Assembly: GCA_035719105.1 (NCBI GenBank) | Contig: DASTGN010000006.1 | Coordinates: 1-64,000 of the forward strand | DNA: 64,000 bases | Reading direction: 5' to 3' | From: UBA8389 sp035719105 | Lineage (GTDB): Bacteria; Bacteroidota; Bacteroidia; Bacteroidales; UBA1402 | In this document: in pieces, positions 47,291-55,992 of the stretch | Layout of the letters: every line of letters begins with the position of its first letter | How positions within the stretch are numbered: the first letter of the stretch is position 1 | Program-made: the position numbers and the translations under genes | The notes under the pieces: generated by a model | Told to the model about the DNA's origin: nothing | The model's database searches: none | What the model saw: only the letters and a program-made list of their open reading frames with translations

Positions 47291-49402
47291 ATGAATTTCA
47301 AAAATCCCTCTGTGATCTTGTCACTGTTGTTGATGTTAATCATCAATCAAATCACCAGTTCTCAAACGCAGAATTACAATCGGTTTTTCCCGGCGAAAGA
47401 TTTAATTACCACAGGAATTTATTATTATCCCGAACATTGGCCCGAAAATCAGTGGGAACGGGATATCAAGCATATTTCCGAAATGGGATTTGAATTTGTT
47501 CATTTGGCTGAATTTGCGTGGTACAAAATGGAACCCGTAGAAGGAAAGTACGATTTTGATTGGTTGGATAAAGTGGTTAATCTTTGCACACAATACCATC
47601 TGAAAGTAGTGCTGTGTACTCCTTCTGCAACTACGCCTACTTGGATGAGGCTGAACTATCCCGAAACTTTCATCATGGATAGCCATTACATTCGTGCCGA
47701 AAACGGGACCCGCGGATTGGGTTCGGTAGAAAACTCTAAATACCGGACATTTACCATCCAAATTTTAAGTGAAATGGCAAAGCGTTACGGTCAAAATAAA
47801 TCGGTAGCAGGCTGGCAGATTGATAACGAACCACCGGCAGTCCATGACTTTAGTCCGGCATCGCAAGAAGCATTCAGGCTTTGGCTGAAAAACAAATACA
47901 AAACGATTGACAAACTTAACCAAGCTTGGGGAGCTGCTTTCTGGAGTCAGTGGTTCAGCGATTTCGGACAAGTAATCATACCCAATACCAGTTTGGTGGG
48001 CTGGTGGGGAAATAACCCACATGCTTTACTGGACTTCAAACGATATGTGGCTGATTCACAGGCTAAATTTCTTGACTTGCAAGCAATTGCACTTCGAAAA
48101 TACATTTCAGCACAACAATATATAACGACCAATTATACGGCTGTATGTACCGGTTCAGATGCTACAAGAACCAAAAAGCTCGATTTCGCAACTTACACTG
48201 CTTACCCTAACGGTGGATCGGATAATATAGGCGAAAGCGGATTCCGTCTGGGCAATAGTAAATTGATTCTTTTTGCTGCTGAATATTTTAAATCGGTAGG
48301 TGGGATGAGTGGTGTGATGGAAATGCAGCCTGGCCCGGTTAATTGGGGTGGTTATAATCCACTACTTTTACCAGGCACGGTACGCATGTGGTTGTACCAT
48401 TCTTTTGCCGCTGGCGGTAAACTTGCCTGTTCGTATCGATTTCGCCAAATTTTATATGGTGCAGAGCAATTTCACTCAGGAGTTATTAAAACGGATGGCG
48501 TAACACCTTCTCCTGGCGGCGAGGATTATATGCAATTTATTAAAGAAATATTGGAGTTGCGTAAATTGTATAAGTCGGATGCAAAAATGCCGGAGAAGCT
48601 TGCCGTCCGTTCTACTGCTATTCTTTGGAACTTGGAAAATTATTGGTCCATTGAACGCCAGAAACAAACATGGCAATGGGATACCTGGAATTATCCGGTC
48701 AAATTCCTTGAAATGTCAAAATCATTGGGCGCTCCAACTGATGTGATTTCCGAAAATGCAGATTTTTCCAAGTATAAAGTCCTTATCGTGCCCAGTTACG
48801 AAATGGTAGATTCGTCTCTGGTGACTAAATGGACAGCATATGTACGAAACGGCGGTAATCTGATTTTGACTTGCCGTACGGCAATGAAAAATCGCGACGG
48901 CCATTTCTGGGAAGGAGAATGTTCAGCACCCATTTCCAACCTGATAGGTGCACACATCCAAGCAACGGATATGCTTTCGGGCAATGTAAAAGGGATCATT
49001 GCCATGCAAGGTTCAACCTATTATTGGAACAATTGGGGCGATTTGCTTAATCCAGATCAAGGAACTGAAATATTGGCTTCTTACGATAATCAATTTTACA
49101 AAGGTAAAGCTGCCGTTGTTCGTCACAAATTGGGCAAAGGATCGGTAACTTACTTAGGAGTAGACACCGACGATTCAAAGTTGGAGAAGGATATTCTACG
49201 TAATATTTATCAGGAAGTTGGAGGTACCACTGAAAATTATCCCGAAGGTGTGTATCAATATTGGCGCGATGGTTTTTACATAGCGGTTAACTATTCATCG
49301 ACCGATTATTTGATGAATCTGCCTGCCTCAGCCAAGGTTCTTGTCGGTGAAAAAATCTTGAAACCTGCAGGTGTATTGGTTTGGAGTGAAACCACGGATT
49401 GA
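47291..49402 (+). CDS. GH42 beta-galactosidase 2
   Basis: The protein has 703 residues from ATG 47291; the TTG at 47261 upstream is less likely because the signal peptide (ending ITSSQ) starts at the ATG and the TTG overlaps a possible promoter box. It has the GH42 barrel (TGIYYYPEHWPENQWERDI), acid/base Glu180 in QIDNEPPA and nucleophile Glu344 in VMEMQPGPVNW, then the amidotransferase-like domain and a small beta domain. This is the classical GH42 active-site pattern, unlike the GH42 at 8563. It probably hydrolyses beta-galactosides, or alpha-L-arabinopyranosides, of oligosaccharides in the periplasm. Confidence 0.9.
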   Translation: MNFKNPSVILSLLLMLIINQITSSQTQNYNRFFPAKDLITTGIYYYPEHWPENQWERDIKHISEMGFEFVHLAEFAWYKMEPVEGKYDFDWLDKVVNLCTQYHLKVVLCTPSATTPTWMRLNYPETFIMDSHYIRAENGTRGLGSVENSKYRTFTIQILSEMAKRYGQNKSVAGWQIDNEPPAVHDFSPASQEAFRLWLKNKYKTIDKLNQAWGAAFWSQWFSDFGQVIIPNTSLVGWWGNNPHALLDFKRYVADSQAKFLDLQAIALRKYISAQQYITTNYTAVCTGSDATRTKKLDFATYTAYPNGGSDNIGESGFRLGNSKLILFAAEYFKSVGGMSGVMEMQPGPVNWGGYNPLLLPGTVRMWLYHSFAAGGKLACSYRFRQILYGAEQFHSGVIKTDGVTPSPGGEDYMQFIKEILELRKLYKSDAKMPEKLAVRSTAILWNLENYWSIERQKQTWQWDTWNYPVKFLEMSKSLGAPTDVISENADFSKYKVLIVPSYEMVDSSLVTKWTAYVRNGGNLILTCRTAMKNRDGHFWEGECSAPISNLIGAHIQATDMLSGNVKGIIAMQGSTYYWNNWGDLLNPDQGTEILASYDNQFYKGKAAVVRHKLGKGSVTYLGVDTDDSKLEKDILRNIYQEVGGTTENYPEGVYQYWRDGFYIAVNYSSTDYLMNLPASAKVLVGEKILKPAGVLVWSETTD

Positions 49403-49427
49403 ATATAAACTACAATAAGTTAAACGA

Positions 49428-52250
49428 ATGAAACGTATATTTTTTTACTTGATTCTTGCTTTGTTTGCTGAAGGTTTGAATGCAGCAATACCTGTTCAAA
49501 CTTTGTCAAACGGAATGCGGGTGACACTTAAAAAAGGTGTCGCTAAAACGATTGAGATCACAGTTATCAATAGCCGCATAGTTCGCGTACAAGCAGTACC
49601 TGAGGGTGATATACCTCAGATTGCAAGTTTATGTGTGGTGGCGGGTACGGATACCAGTACAAAATTTAATGTTGTTTCAAATTCGAAACAGGCATCTTTG
49701 TTAACCGACGATCTTACAGTAAAAGTCTTATTATCAAACGGTGAAGTGTCGTTCTTTGACAAATCGGGCAAGCCATTGCTTGAAGAATTACCTGGTGGGA
49801 GATCGTTCAAACCTTTTACCGCACAAAATGACAAAGGCTTTACCATGCAGCAAATTTTTAAAGGTACACAAGGCGAAGCTATTTATGGATTGGGACAACA
49901 TCAATCGGATGAATTCAATTATAAAAACAAAAGCGAGGATCTTTTTCAGTACAACACAAAGGTTTCGGTGCCATTTATAGTGTCCACCGCCAATTATGGA
50001 ATTCTTTGGGACAACTATTCGCAAAGTAAATATGGAGATCCGCGCAATTACAAAGACTTGAATCAATTCACCCTTTACGATAAGGATGGAAAAGAAGGCG
50101 CTCTGACTGCTACTTACACCCAAAAAAACAAACCAGCTTTTATCAGAAAGGAAATTGCAATTGATTATGAAACGCTGACCTCCGTCAAAAAATTTCCTGG
50201 ACAGTTCGATTTCAACGAAGGAACCATTGTCTGGGAAGGCTCATTTGTATCGTCGGTTACCGATTCCTACAAATTCAGTCTTTACTACGCCGGTTACACC
50301 AAAGTTTGGATTAACGACTCGTTGGTAGTGCCCGAACGTTGGAGAACATCCTGGAATCCAAATACTTTCAGATTTAAATGTCGTCTGGAGAAAGGAAAAC
50401 GCAACAAAATCAAATTGGAATGGAAACCCGATGGCGGCGTTTCATATATTGGACTGAAAGCCTTGTCATCCAGTTCGATTGAGCAAAACGGAAACCTTTC
50501 TTTTTGGTCAGAAATGGGCGATAAAATGGACTATTACTTTGTCGCAGGGGAAAATATGGACGATGTGATTAGCGGTTATCGGACCCTTACCGGAAAAGCC
50601 AGCATCATGCCAAAATGGGCTATGGGTTTCTGGCAAAGCCGTGAACGTTACAAAACTCAAGATGAACTGTTGAACGTTTTGTCAGAATATCGTAAACGCA
50701 ATATCCCCATCGATAATATCGTGCTCGATTGGAACTATTGGCCAGAAGACCAATGGGGAAGCCATCAATTTGATTTGTCCCGTTTCCCGAATGCAAAAGC
50801 CATGGTAGATTCTGTTCATCTACAAAATGCACATATCATGATTTCTGTTTGGCCTAAGTTTTACGTAAACACCGATCACTTCAAGCAGTTTGAAAAAAAC
50901 GGTTGGATGTATATGCAGGCAGCTAAAGATAGTTTAAGAGATTGGATAGGAAGTGGTTATGTGGGTTCGTTCTATGACGCTTACAGTGCTGGTGCACGCA
51001 AACTTTTTTGGAATCAGATGAAGGACAATTTGTATACCAAAGGCTTTGATGCTTGGTGGATGGACGCTTCAGAACCTAATATCAGGGATTGTACCGATAT
51101 GACATATCGCAAAATGCTCTGTGGACCAACGGCTTTGGGCTCTTCGTGGAAATATTTCAATGCTTATGCATTGGAGAATGCCAATGCAATCTATGATGGA
51201 CAACGTGAAACGGATGGCAATAAACGCGTGTTTCTGTTGACCCGTTCGGGATTTAGCGGCTTGCAACGTTACTCTACAGCAACGTGGAGCGGCGATATAG
51301 CGACTCGTTGGGAAGATTTGAAATCGCAAATTTCTGCCGGATTGAACTTTGCCATGTCTGGGATACCTTTTTGGACTATGGATATTGGCGGATTCTGTGT
51401 AGAAAAAAGATATGAACAAGGGCAGAGAATATTCGACAAAACCGGAATTGAAAACGCTGATCTTGAGGAGTGGCGCGAATTGAACCTCCGTTGGTTCCAA
51501 TTTGGTTCTTTCTGCCCGTTGTTCCGCAGCCACGGACAGTTTCCTTACCGAGAAATATTTAACCTCGCTCCGGAAAGTCACCCAGTCTACAAAAGTTTGG
51601 TGTATTACGACCAACTACGATACCGATTGATGCCGTACATTTATTCGCTGGCAGGAATGGCTTATCATAAGGATTACACCATTATGCGCTCATTGGCAAT
51701 GAGTTATACTTCTGATAGAAAAACCTTTGATGTACAAGACCAGTTTATGTTCGGTTCAGGAATGATGGTTTGTCCAGTTTACAGCTATAAAGCCCGCACC
51801 AAAGAGATTTATTTGCCTGCCGGTTCGCAATGGTTTGATTTCTACACCAACAATCAGGTGGCAGGAGGTCAGAGAATTCGAGTCGATGCACCACTGGAAC
51901 GAATTCCTTTATTTGTACCATCCGGAACCATTTTACCCATTGGCAAAGTCATGCAATATGCCTCAGAGAGCAAGGGCGAAGACATTGAAATTAGAGTTTA
52001 TCAAGGTAAGGATGGGAGTTTCTGCTTGTACGAAGATGAGGGAGATAACTACAATTACGAAAAAGGGTCATTCTCAACCATTCATTTTGAGTACAATGAA
52101 GCCAAACATCAACTCACCATCGGTGAGCGTCAAGGTAAATTTTCTGGAATGTTGCTGAACCGGACTTTCAGAATTGTCCCGATTGGTCTTTCAAACTCAG
52201 CGGTAAAGGTAGTGGAATATAAGGGAGCAAAAGTTGACGTTCAGTTATGA
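49428..52250 (+). CDS. GH31 alpha-xylosidase with inserted PA14 domain
   Basis: The protein has 940 residues with a signal peptide ending GLNAA (about 20). In the N-terminal sandwich a PA14 domain is inserted at about residues 245-350 (GSFVSSVTDSYKFSLYYAG, KVWINDSLVV). The barrel has nucleophile Asp546 in WWMDASEPN and acid/base Asp623 in WSGDIATRW. This architecture matches characterised xyloglucan-oligosaccharide alpha-xylosidases of Gram-negative saprophytes, where PA14 extends the positive subsites for longer chains. It is therefore the stronger alpha-xylosidase candidate of the two GH31 genes. Its stop overlaps the start of the next GH43 gene by four bases, suggesting coupled translation. 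Confidence 0.94.
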   Translation: MKRIFFYLILALFAEGLNAAIPVQTLSNGMRVTLKKGVAKTIEITVINSRIVRVQAVPEGDIPQIASLCVVAGTDTSTKFNVVSNSKQASLLTDDLTVKVLLSNGEVSFFDKSGKPLLEELPGGRSFKPFTAQNDKGFTMQQIFKGTQGEAIYGLGQHQSDEFNYKNKSEDLFQYNTKVSVPFIVSTANYGILWDNYSQSKYGDPRNYKDLNQFTLYDKDGKEGALTATYTQKNKPAFIRKEIAIDYETLTSVKKFPGQFDFNEGTIVWEGSFVSSVTDSYKFSLYYAGYTKVWINDSLVVPERWRTSWNPNTFRFKCRLEKGKRNKIKLEWKPDGGVSYIGLKALSSSSIEQNGNLSFWSEMGDKMDYYFVAGENMDDVISGYRTLTGKASIMPKWAMGFWQSRERYKTQDELLNVLSEYRKRNIPIDNIVLDWNYWPEDQWGSHQFDLSRFPNAKAMVDSVHLQNAHIMISVWPKFYVNTDHFKQFEKNGWMYMQAAKDSLRDWIGSGYVGSFYDAYSAGARKLFWNQMKDNLYTKGFDAWWMDASEPNIRDCTDMTYRKMLCGPTALGSSWKYFNAYALENANAIYDGQRETDGNKRVFLLTRSGFSGLQRYSTATWSGDIATRWEDLKSQISAGLNFAMSGIPFWTMDIGGFCVEKRYEQGQRIFDKTGIENADLEEWRELNLRWFQFGSFCPLFRSHGQFPYREIFNLAPESHPVYKSLVYYDQLRYRLMPYIYSLAGMAYHKDYTIMRSLAMSYTSDRKTFDVQDQFMFGSGMMVCPVYSYKARTKEIYLPAGSQWFDFYTNNQVAGGQRIRVDAPLERIPLFVPSGTILPIGKVMQYASESKGEDIEIRVYQGKDGSFCLYEDEGDNYNYEKGSFSTIHFEYNEAKHQLTIGERQGKFSGMLLNRTFRIVPIGLSNSAVKVVEYKGAKVDVQL

Positions 52251-53764
52251 TGCCCAAAAAGACTATTGCACTAGTCGTTTTACTTTGTTTGGTGTTGGAC
52301 CTAATGGCTCAATACCAAACTCGAGTTAATTCCAAAGGTCCAGCTTATTTTACGAATCCCATTTTTTCTGGAGATTATCCTGATCCAAGCATTTTGCGAG
52401 AAGGTGACACCTATTATATGGTGCATTCATCCTTCGAGTATTACCCTGGTTTGCTGATTTGGGAATCTAAAGATTTGATTAACTGGACTCCAATAGGGAA
52501 TGCACTTTTTAGAAATGTAGGCTCTGTTTGGGCGCCTGATATCACCAAGGCAAATGGCAAGTACTATATTTATTTCCCTGCCAGCGGTAAAAATTATGTG
52601 GTCTTTGCCAATTCCATTCGTGGTCCATGGAGCGACCCCATTGAACTTAAAGTGGAAGGCATCGATCCGGGACATTTTGTAGATCAAACCGGTAAACGTT
52701 TTTTATACCTTAACAGTGGTAGCTATGTGCTCCTTTCGGACGATGGTCTTGCAGTTGACGGAGACGTGAAACATGCTTACGATGGTTGGCCAATTCCTAA
52801 AGATTGGTCGATTGAGCTGTTTGCACTAGAAGGTCCCAAGGTGACCAAACATGGTGATTATTACTATTTGACTGTGGCTGAAGGCGGCACGGCTGGCCCA
52901 CCAACTGGTCATATGATTATTTCAGCACGTTCGAAATCTCCTTTTGGCCCATGGGAGAATTCGCCATATAATCCGATTATTCGCACCGAACAAAAATCCG
53001 AACAATGGTGGTCGAAAGGTCACGGAACTTTGATTGACGATGTAAATGGGAAATGGTGGCTCATCTTTCATGCCTATGAGAAGGACTACCTGAATATGGG
53101 ACGACAAACCCTTCTGGAGCCCGTTGCCTGGACGAAGGACGGTTGGTTCAGAATTCCGAAAGGAGCTGAAACCACGAATCCCATGAAGCGTCCTTTTGCA
53201 AAACGAGAAAATTCAAACTTTGCACTTAGCGATGATTTTGCTGGTCAATCACTTAGTTTGCAGTGGAAATTCTATCAGGAATACGATACCTCAAGGTTTC
53301 ATTTAGAAGATAATGCTTTGGTTATCAAAGGTAAAGGAAGTGTTGCTGCGAACTGTTCACCATTATTGTGCGTGCCCGCTGACCATTCTTATACCGCCGA
53401 TGTTGAAATGACCATTGAAGGCGATGCCACAGGCGGCTTAGTGATGTTTTACAACAGTAGCGCGAATTCAGGTATTTTGGCCAACAGCAAGGATATCATA
53501 ACCAATTTGCGTGGATGGCAATTTGCCTCCAGCCCGAACGTGTCGAACAAACATGTTTTTCTGCGATTGAAAAACATCGAGAATACGGTCGATATGTATT
53601 ACAGTCTTGATGGGATAGATTGGGTTAAAAGCGACAGTTCCATCGAGGTATCATCCCTCAATCACAACGCACTCAGCGGTTTTATCAGCCTTCGAATTGG
53701 ATTATGTTCCATCGGAAATGGCTCCGTGAAATTTAAGAATTTTAAATATCAAGCAATAAAATAA
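52247..53764 (+). CDS. GH43 glycosidase 2 (beta-xylosidase/alpha-L-arabinofuranosidase type)
   Basis: The protein has 505 residues, with start overlapping the GH31 stop (ATGA). A signal peptide ends LMAQ (about 22). The five-bladed propeller (about 35-310) carries base Asp46 in YPDPSI, Asp140 in GIDPGHF and acid Glu195 in ALEGPKV; a C-terminal beta-sandwich (about 320-505) follows. The surroundings of the acid (LEGPKV) differ from those in the GH43 at 14893 (YPEAPH), so the two belong to different subfamilies. It may remove arabinofuranose or xylose from side chains; the linkage cannot be read from sequence. The GH3 gene follows after 6 bases. Confidence 0.9.
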   Translation: MMPKKTIALVVLLCLVLDLMAQYQTRVNSKGPAYFTNPIFSGDYPDPSILREGDTYYMVHSSFEYYPGLLIWESKDLINWTPIGNALFRNVGSVWAPDITKANGKYYIYFPASGKNYVVFANSIRGPWSDPIELKVEGIDPGHFVDQTGKRFLYLNSGSYVLLSDDGLAVDGDVKHAYDGWPIPKDWSIELFALEGPKVTKHGDYYYLTVAEGGTAGPPTGHMIISARSKSPFGPWENSPYNPIIRTEQKSEQWWSKGHGTLIDDVNGKWWLIFHAYEKDYLNMGRQTLLEPVAWTKDGWFRIPKGAETTNPMKRPFAKRENSNFALSDDFAGQSLSLQWKFYQEYDTSRFHLEDNALVIKGKGSVAANCSPLLCVPADHSYTADVEMTIEGDATGGLVMFYNSSANSGILANSKDIITNLRGWQFASSPNVSNKHVFLRLKNIENTVDMYYSLDGIDWVKSDSSIEVSSLNHNALSGFISLRIGLCSIGNGSVKFKNFKYQAIK

Positions 53765-53770
53765 CGTACG

Positions 53771-55978
53771 ATGTTGACTTTGAAATCAAAATTTATTTCT
53801 ATTCTTTTTTTTGGAATGACTTTTACCGTTTTTGCTCAAAATGACCGAGCACTCTACCTGGATGTGAACAAACCAATAGAGGAAAGGATTGAAAATGCAC
53901 TTTCCCAAATGTCAACCGAAGAGAAAGTTGCGCTTTGTCATGCTCAATCAAAATTTAGCTCCAAAGGCGTTCCTCGATTGGGAATTCCAGATGTCTGGTC
54001 ATCGGATGGCTCAAACGGCGTCAGTGACGAAAAATTGTGGGATGAATGGAGCGGGGCACAGTGGACGAATGATTCATGTACTGCTTTTCCAGCATTAACC
54101 GCTTTGGCAGCGACCTTCAATCCCAAAATGGCTTTACTTTATGGTAAATCATTAGGTGAGGAAGTACGTCACCGTGAAAAGGCCATCTTGTTAGGGCCAG
54201 GTGTGAATATCTACCGTAGTCCGTTGAATGGTCGCAATTTTGAGTACATGGGCGAAGATCCGTTTTTGGCATCGAGAATGGTTGTTCCGTACGTTCAGGG
54301 CGTACAATCTTGCGGTGTAGCGGCTTGTGTTAAACATTTTGCGTTGAACAATCAAGAAATTTGCCGCGGCGAAATAAATGTCAACGTAAGCGACCGCGCG
54401 TTGCACGAAATTTATCTTCCGGTTTTTAAGGCTGCCGTTCAGGAAGGAAAAGTTTATTCCATCATGGCTGCTTACAACAAATTCAGAGGCGAGCATTGTT
54501 GTCACAATGATTTATTGTTGAATAAAATTTTGAAACAAGATTGGAAGTTCGATGGCGTGGTGATTAGCGATTGGGGTGGCGTACACAACACCGATGAAGC
54601 GGTCAATAATGGTCTTGACATTGAAATGGGAACATATACCAATGGGTTGACCACACAAGGACACTTCCCATTTTCAAGTTATTATTTGGCGAATCCATTT
54701 TTGAAGGGAATAAAAGATGGGAAATACGATATGGCAAAACTCGATGACAAAGCGCGTCGAATTTTAAGATTGATTTTCCGAACCACCATGAGCGCCAACC
54801 GTCCATTTGGCCGTTTTGTTTCACCTGAACACAGTCAGGCTGCCCGAAATATCGCTCAAGAAGCCATTGTATTGTTGAAAAATGAGAACAAGATGCTTCC
54901 AATTCCGGTTGGAAAATACCAGAAGATTGCTGTTATAGGCGAGAATGCCATTCGAAGTCCCAATGTGGGTGGTGGCTCCACATCGCTTAAGGTGGCATAT
55001 GAAACCGTGCCATTACAAGGTTTCATTGAAAAATATGGCAAAGATCACGTATTTTATAGTATGGGTTATGCTTCAGGTCCATCCCTTTATGGAAGGGAAG
55101 AACCTTCCAAGTTAGATGCTGATTCGTTGCTCAATGCCGCCGTAGAACTGGCCAAAACGGCTGATATGGTTTTTTTTGTGGGCGGACTGAATAAAAATTA
55201 TTTGCAGGACTGTGAAAGTGGTGATCGCATATCGCTTAGCCTACCCTTTGGAGAAGACAAGTTGATCGAGTCGTTGCAAAAAGTAAATAAAAATATAGTG
55301 GTCATTTTAGTGGATGGAAATGCCGTGGCAATGCCTTGGCTACCAAAAGTGCCAGCCGTTGTTCAAACCTGGTACCTCGGGTCGGAAGCTGGTAATGCAT
55401 TGGCAGAAGTCATTTCGGGCGAAGTGAATCCTTCCGGCAAATTGCCCTTTTCATTTCCTAAAAAACTGACCGATATTGGTGCACACGCCTTTGATAAACT
55501 TTGCTACCCCGGCGATAGTGTGAATGTGCAATATAAAGAAGATATATTGGTGGGTTACCGCTGGTTGGATACAAAGAAAATTGAACCATTGTTTCCTTTC
55601 GGATACGGATTGAGTTATACCACTTTTGCCTATTCCAAACCTACAGTTAATGTTGAGGAGGCAAAGATCGATGATAACATAAAAGTATCGTTCACGCTGA
55701 CCAATACTGGCAAAGTAAACGGTGCTGAAACGGCACAACTTTATGTTGGTAAACCAAAATCTTCGGTTTATCGCGCAACGAAAGAGCTGAAAGCTTTCGA
55801 GAAAGTATTTTTAAAAGCTGGTGAAAGTAGGACCGTTACCATTGAAGTCCCGGTAAGCCGTTTCGCCTACTATAATGAGGCAAAACAGGCCTGGGAAGTG
55901 GAATCAGGAAAGTACTCACTCATGCTGGGCAGCTCTTCCCGTGATTTGAAAGGCGAAGTGAACGTAACGATCTTATAG
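53771..55978 (+). CDS. GH3 beta-glucosidase 2, periplasmic
   Basis: The protein has 735 residues with a signal peptide ending VFAQ (about 23). GH3 N-terminal barrel (about 35-330), GH3 C-terminal sandwich (about 365-590) and Fn3-like tail (about 650-725) are present. The nucleophile is predicted as Asp267 in VVISDWGGVHN, the canonical SDW pattern. GPGVNIYRSPLNGRNFEYMGEDP and KHFALNNQE are family hallmarks. It would cleave beta-1,4-linked glucose from the non-reducing end once alpha-xylosidase has cleared the chain. It is the last gene of the locus, ending 14 bases from the convergent asparagine synthase gene. Confidence 0.93.
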   Translation: MLTLKSKFISILFFGMTFTVFAQNDRALYLDVNKPIEERIENALSQMSTEEKVALCHAQSKFSSKGVPRLGIPDVWSSDGSNGVSDEKLWDEWSGAQWTNDSCTAFPALTALAATFNPKMALLYGKSLGEEVRHREKAILLGPGVNIYRSPLNGRNFEYMGEDPFLASRMVVPYVQGVQSCGVAACVKHFALNNQEICRGEINVNVSDRALHEIYLPVFKAAVQEGKVYSIMAAYNKFRGEHCCHNDLLLNKILKQDWKFDGVVISDWGGVHNTDEAVNNGLDIEMGTYTNGLTTQGHFPFSSYYLANPFLKGIKDGKYDMAKLDDKARRILRLIFRTTMSANRPFGRFVSPEHSQAARNIAQEAIVLLKNENKMLPIPVGKYQKIAVIGENAIRSPNVGGGSTSLKVAYETVPLQGFIEKYGKDHVFYSMGYASGPSLYGREEPSKLDADSLLNAAVELAKTADMVFFVGGLNKNYLQDCESGDRISLSLPFGEDKLIESLQKVNKNIVVILVDGNAVAMPWLPKVPAVVQTWYLGSEAGNALAEVISGEVNPSGKLPFSFPKKLTDIGAHAFDKLCYPGDSVNVQYKEDILVGYRWLDTKKIEPLFPFGYGLSYTTFAYSKPTVNVEEAKIDDNIKVSFTLTNTGKVNGAETAQLYVGKPKSSVYRATKELKAFEKVFLKAGESRTVTIEVPVSRFAYYNEAKQAWEVESGKYSLMLGSSSRDLKGEVNVTIL

Positions 55979-55992
55979 CTCTAAAAAATCGA

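Noticed and set aside
51069..51614. 181-codon open frame antisense to the PA14-GH31 gene
   Set aside because: Lies wholly within a well-supported glycosidase gene, shows no recognisable family and is a shadow of the coding strand.
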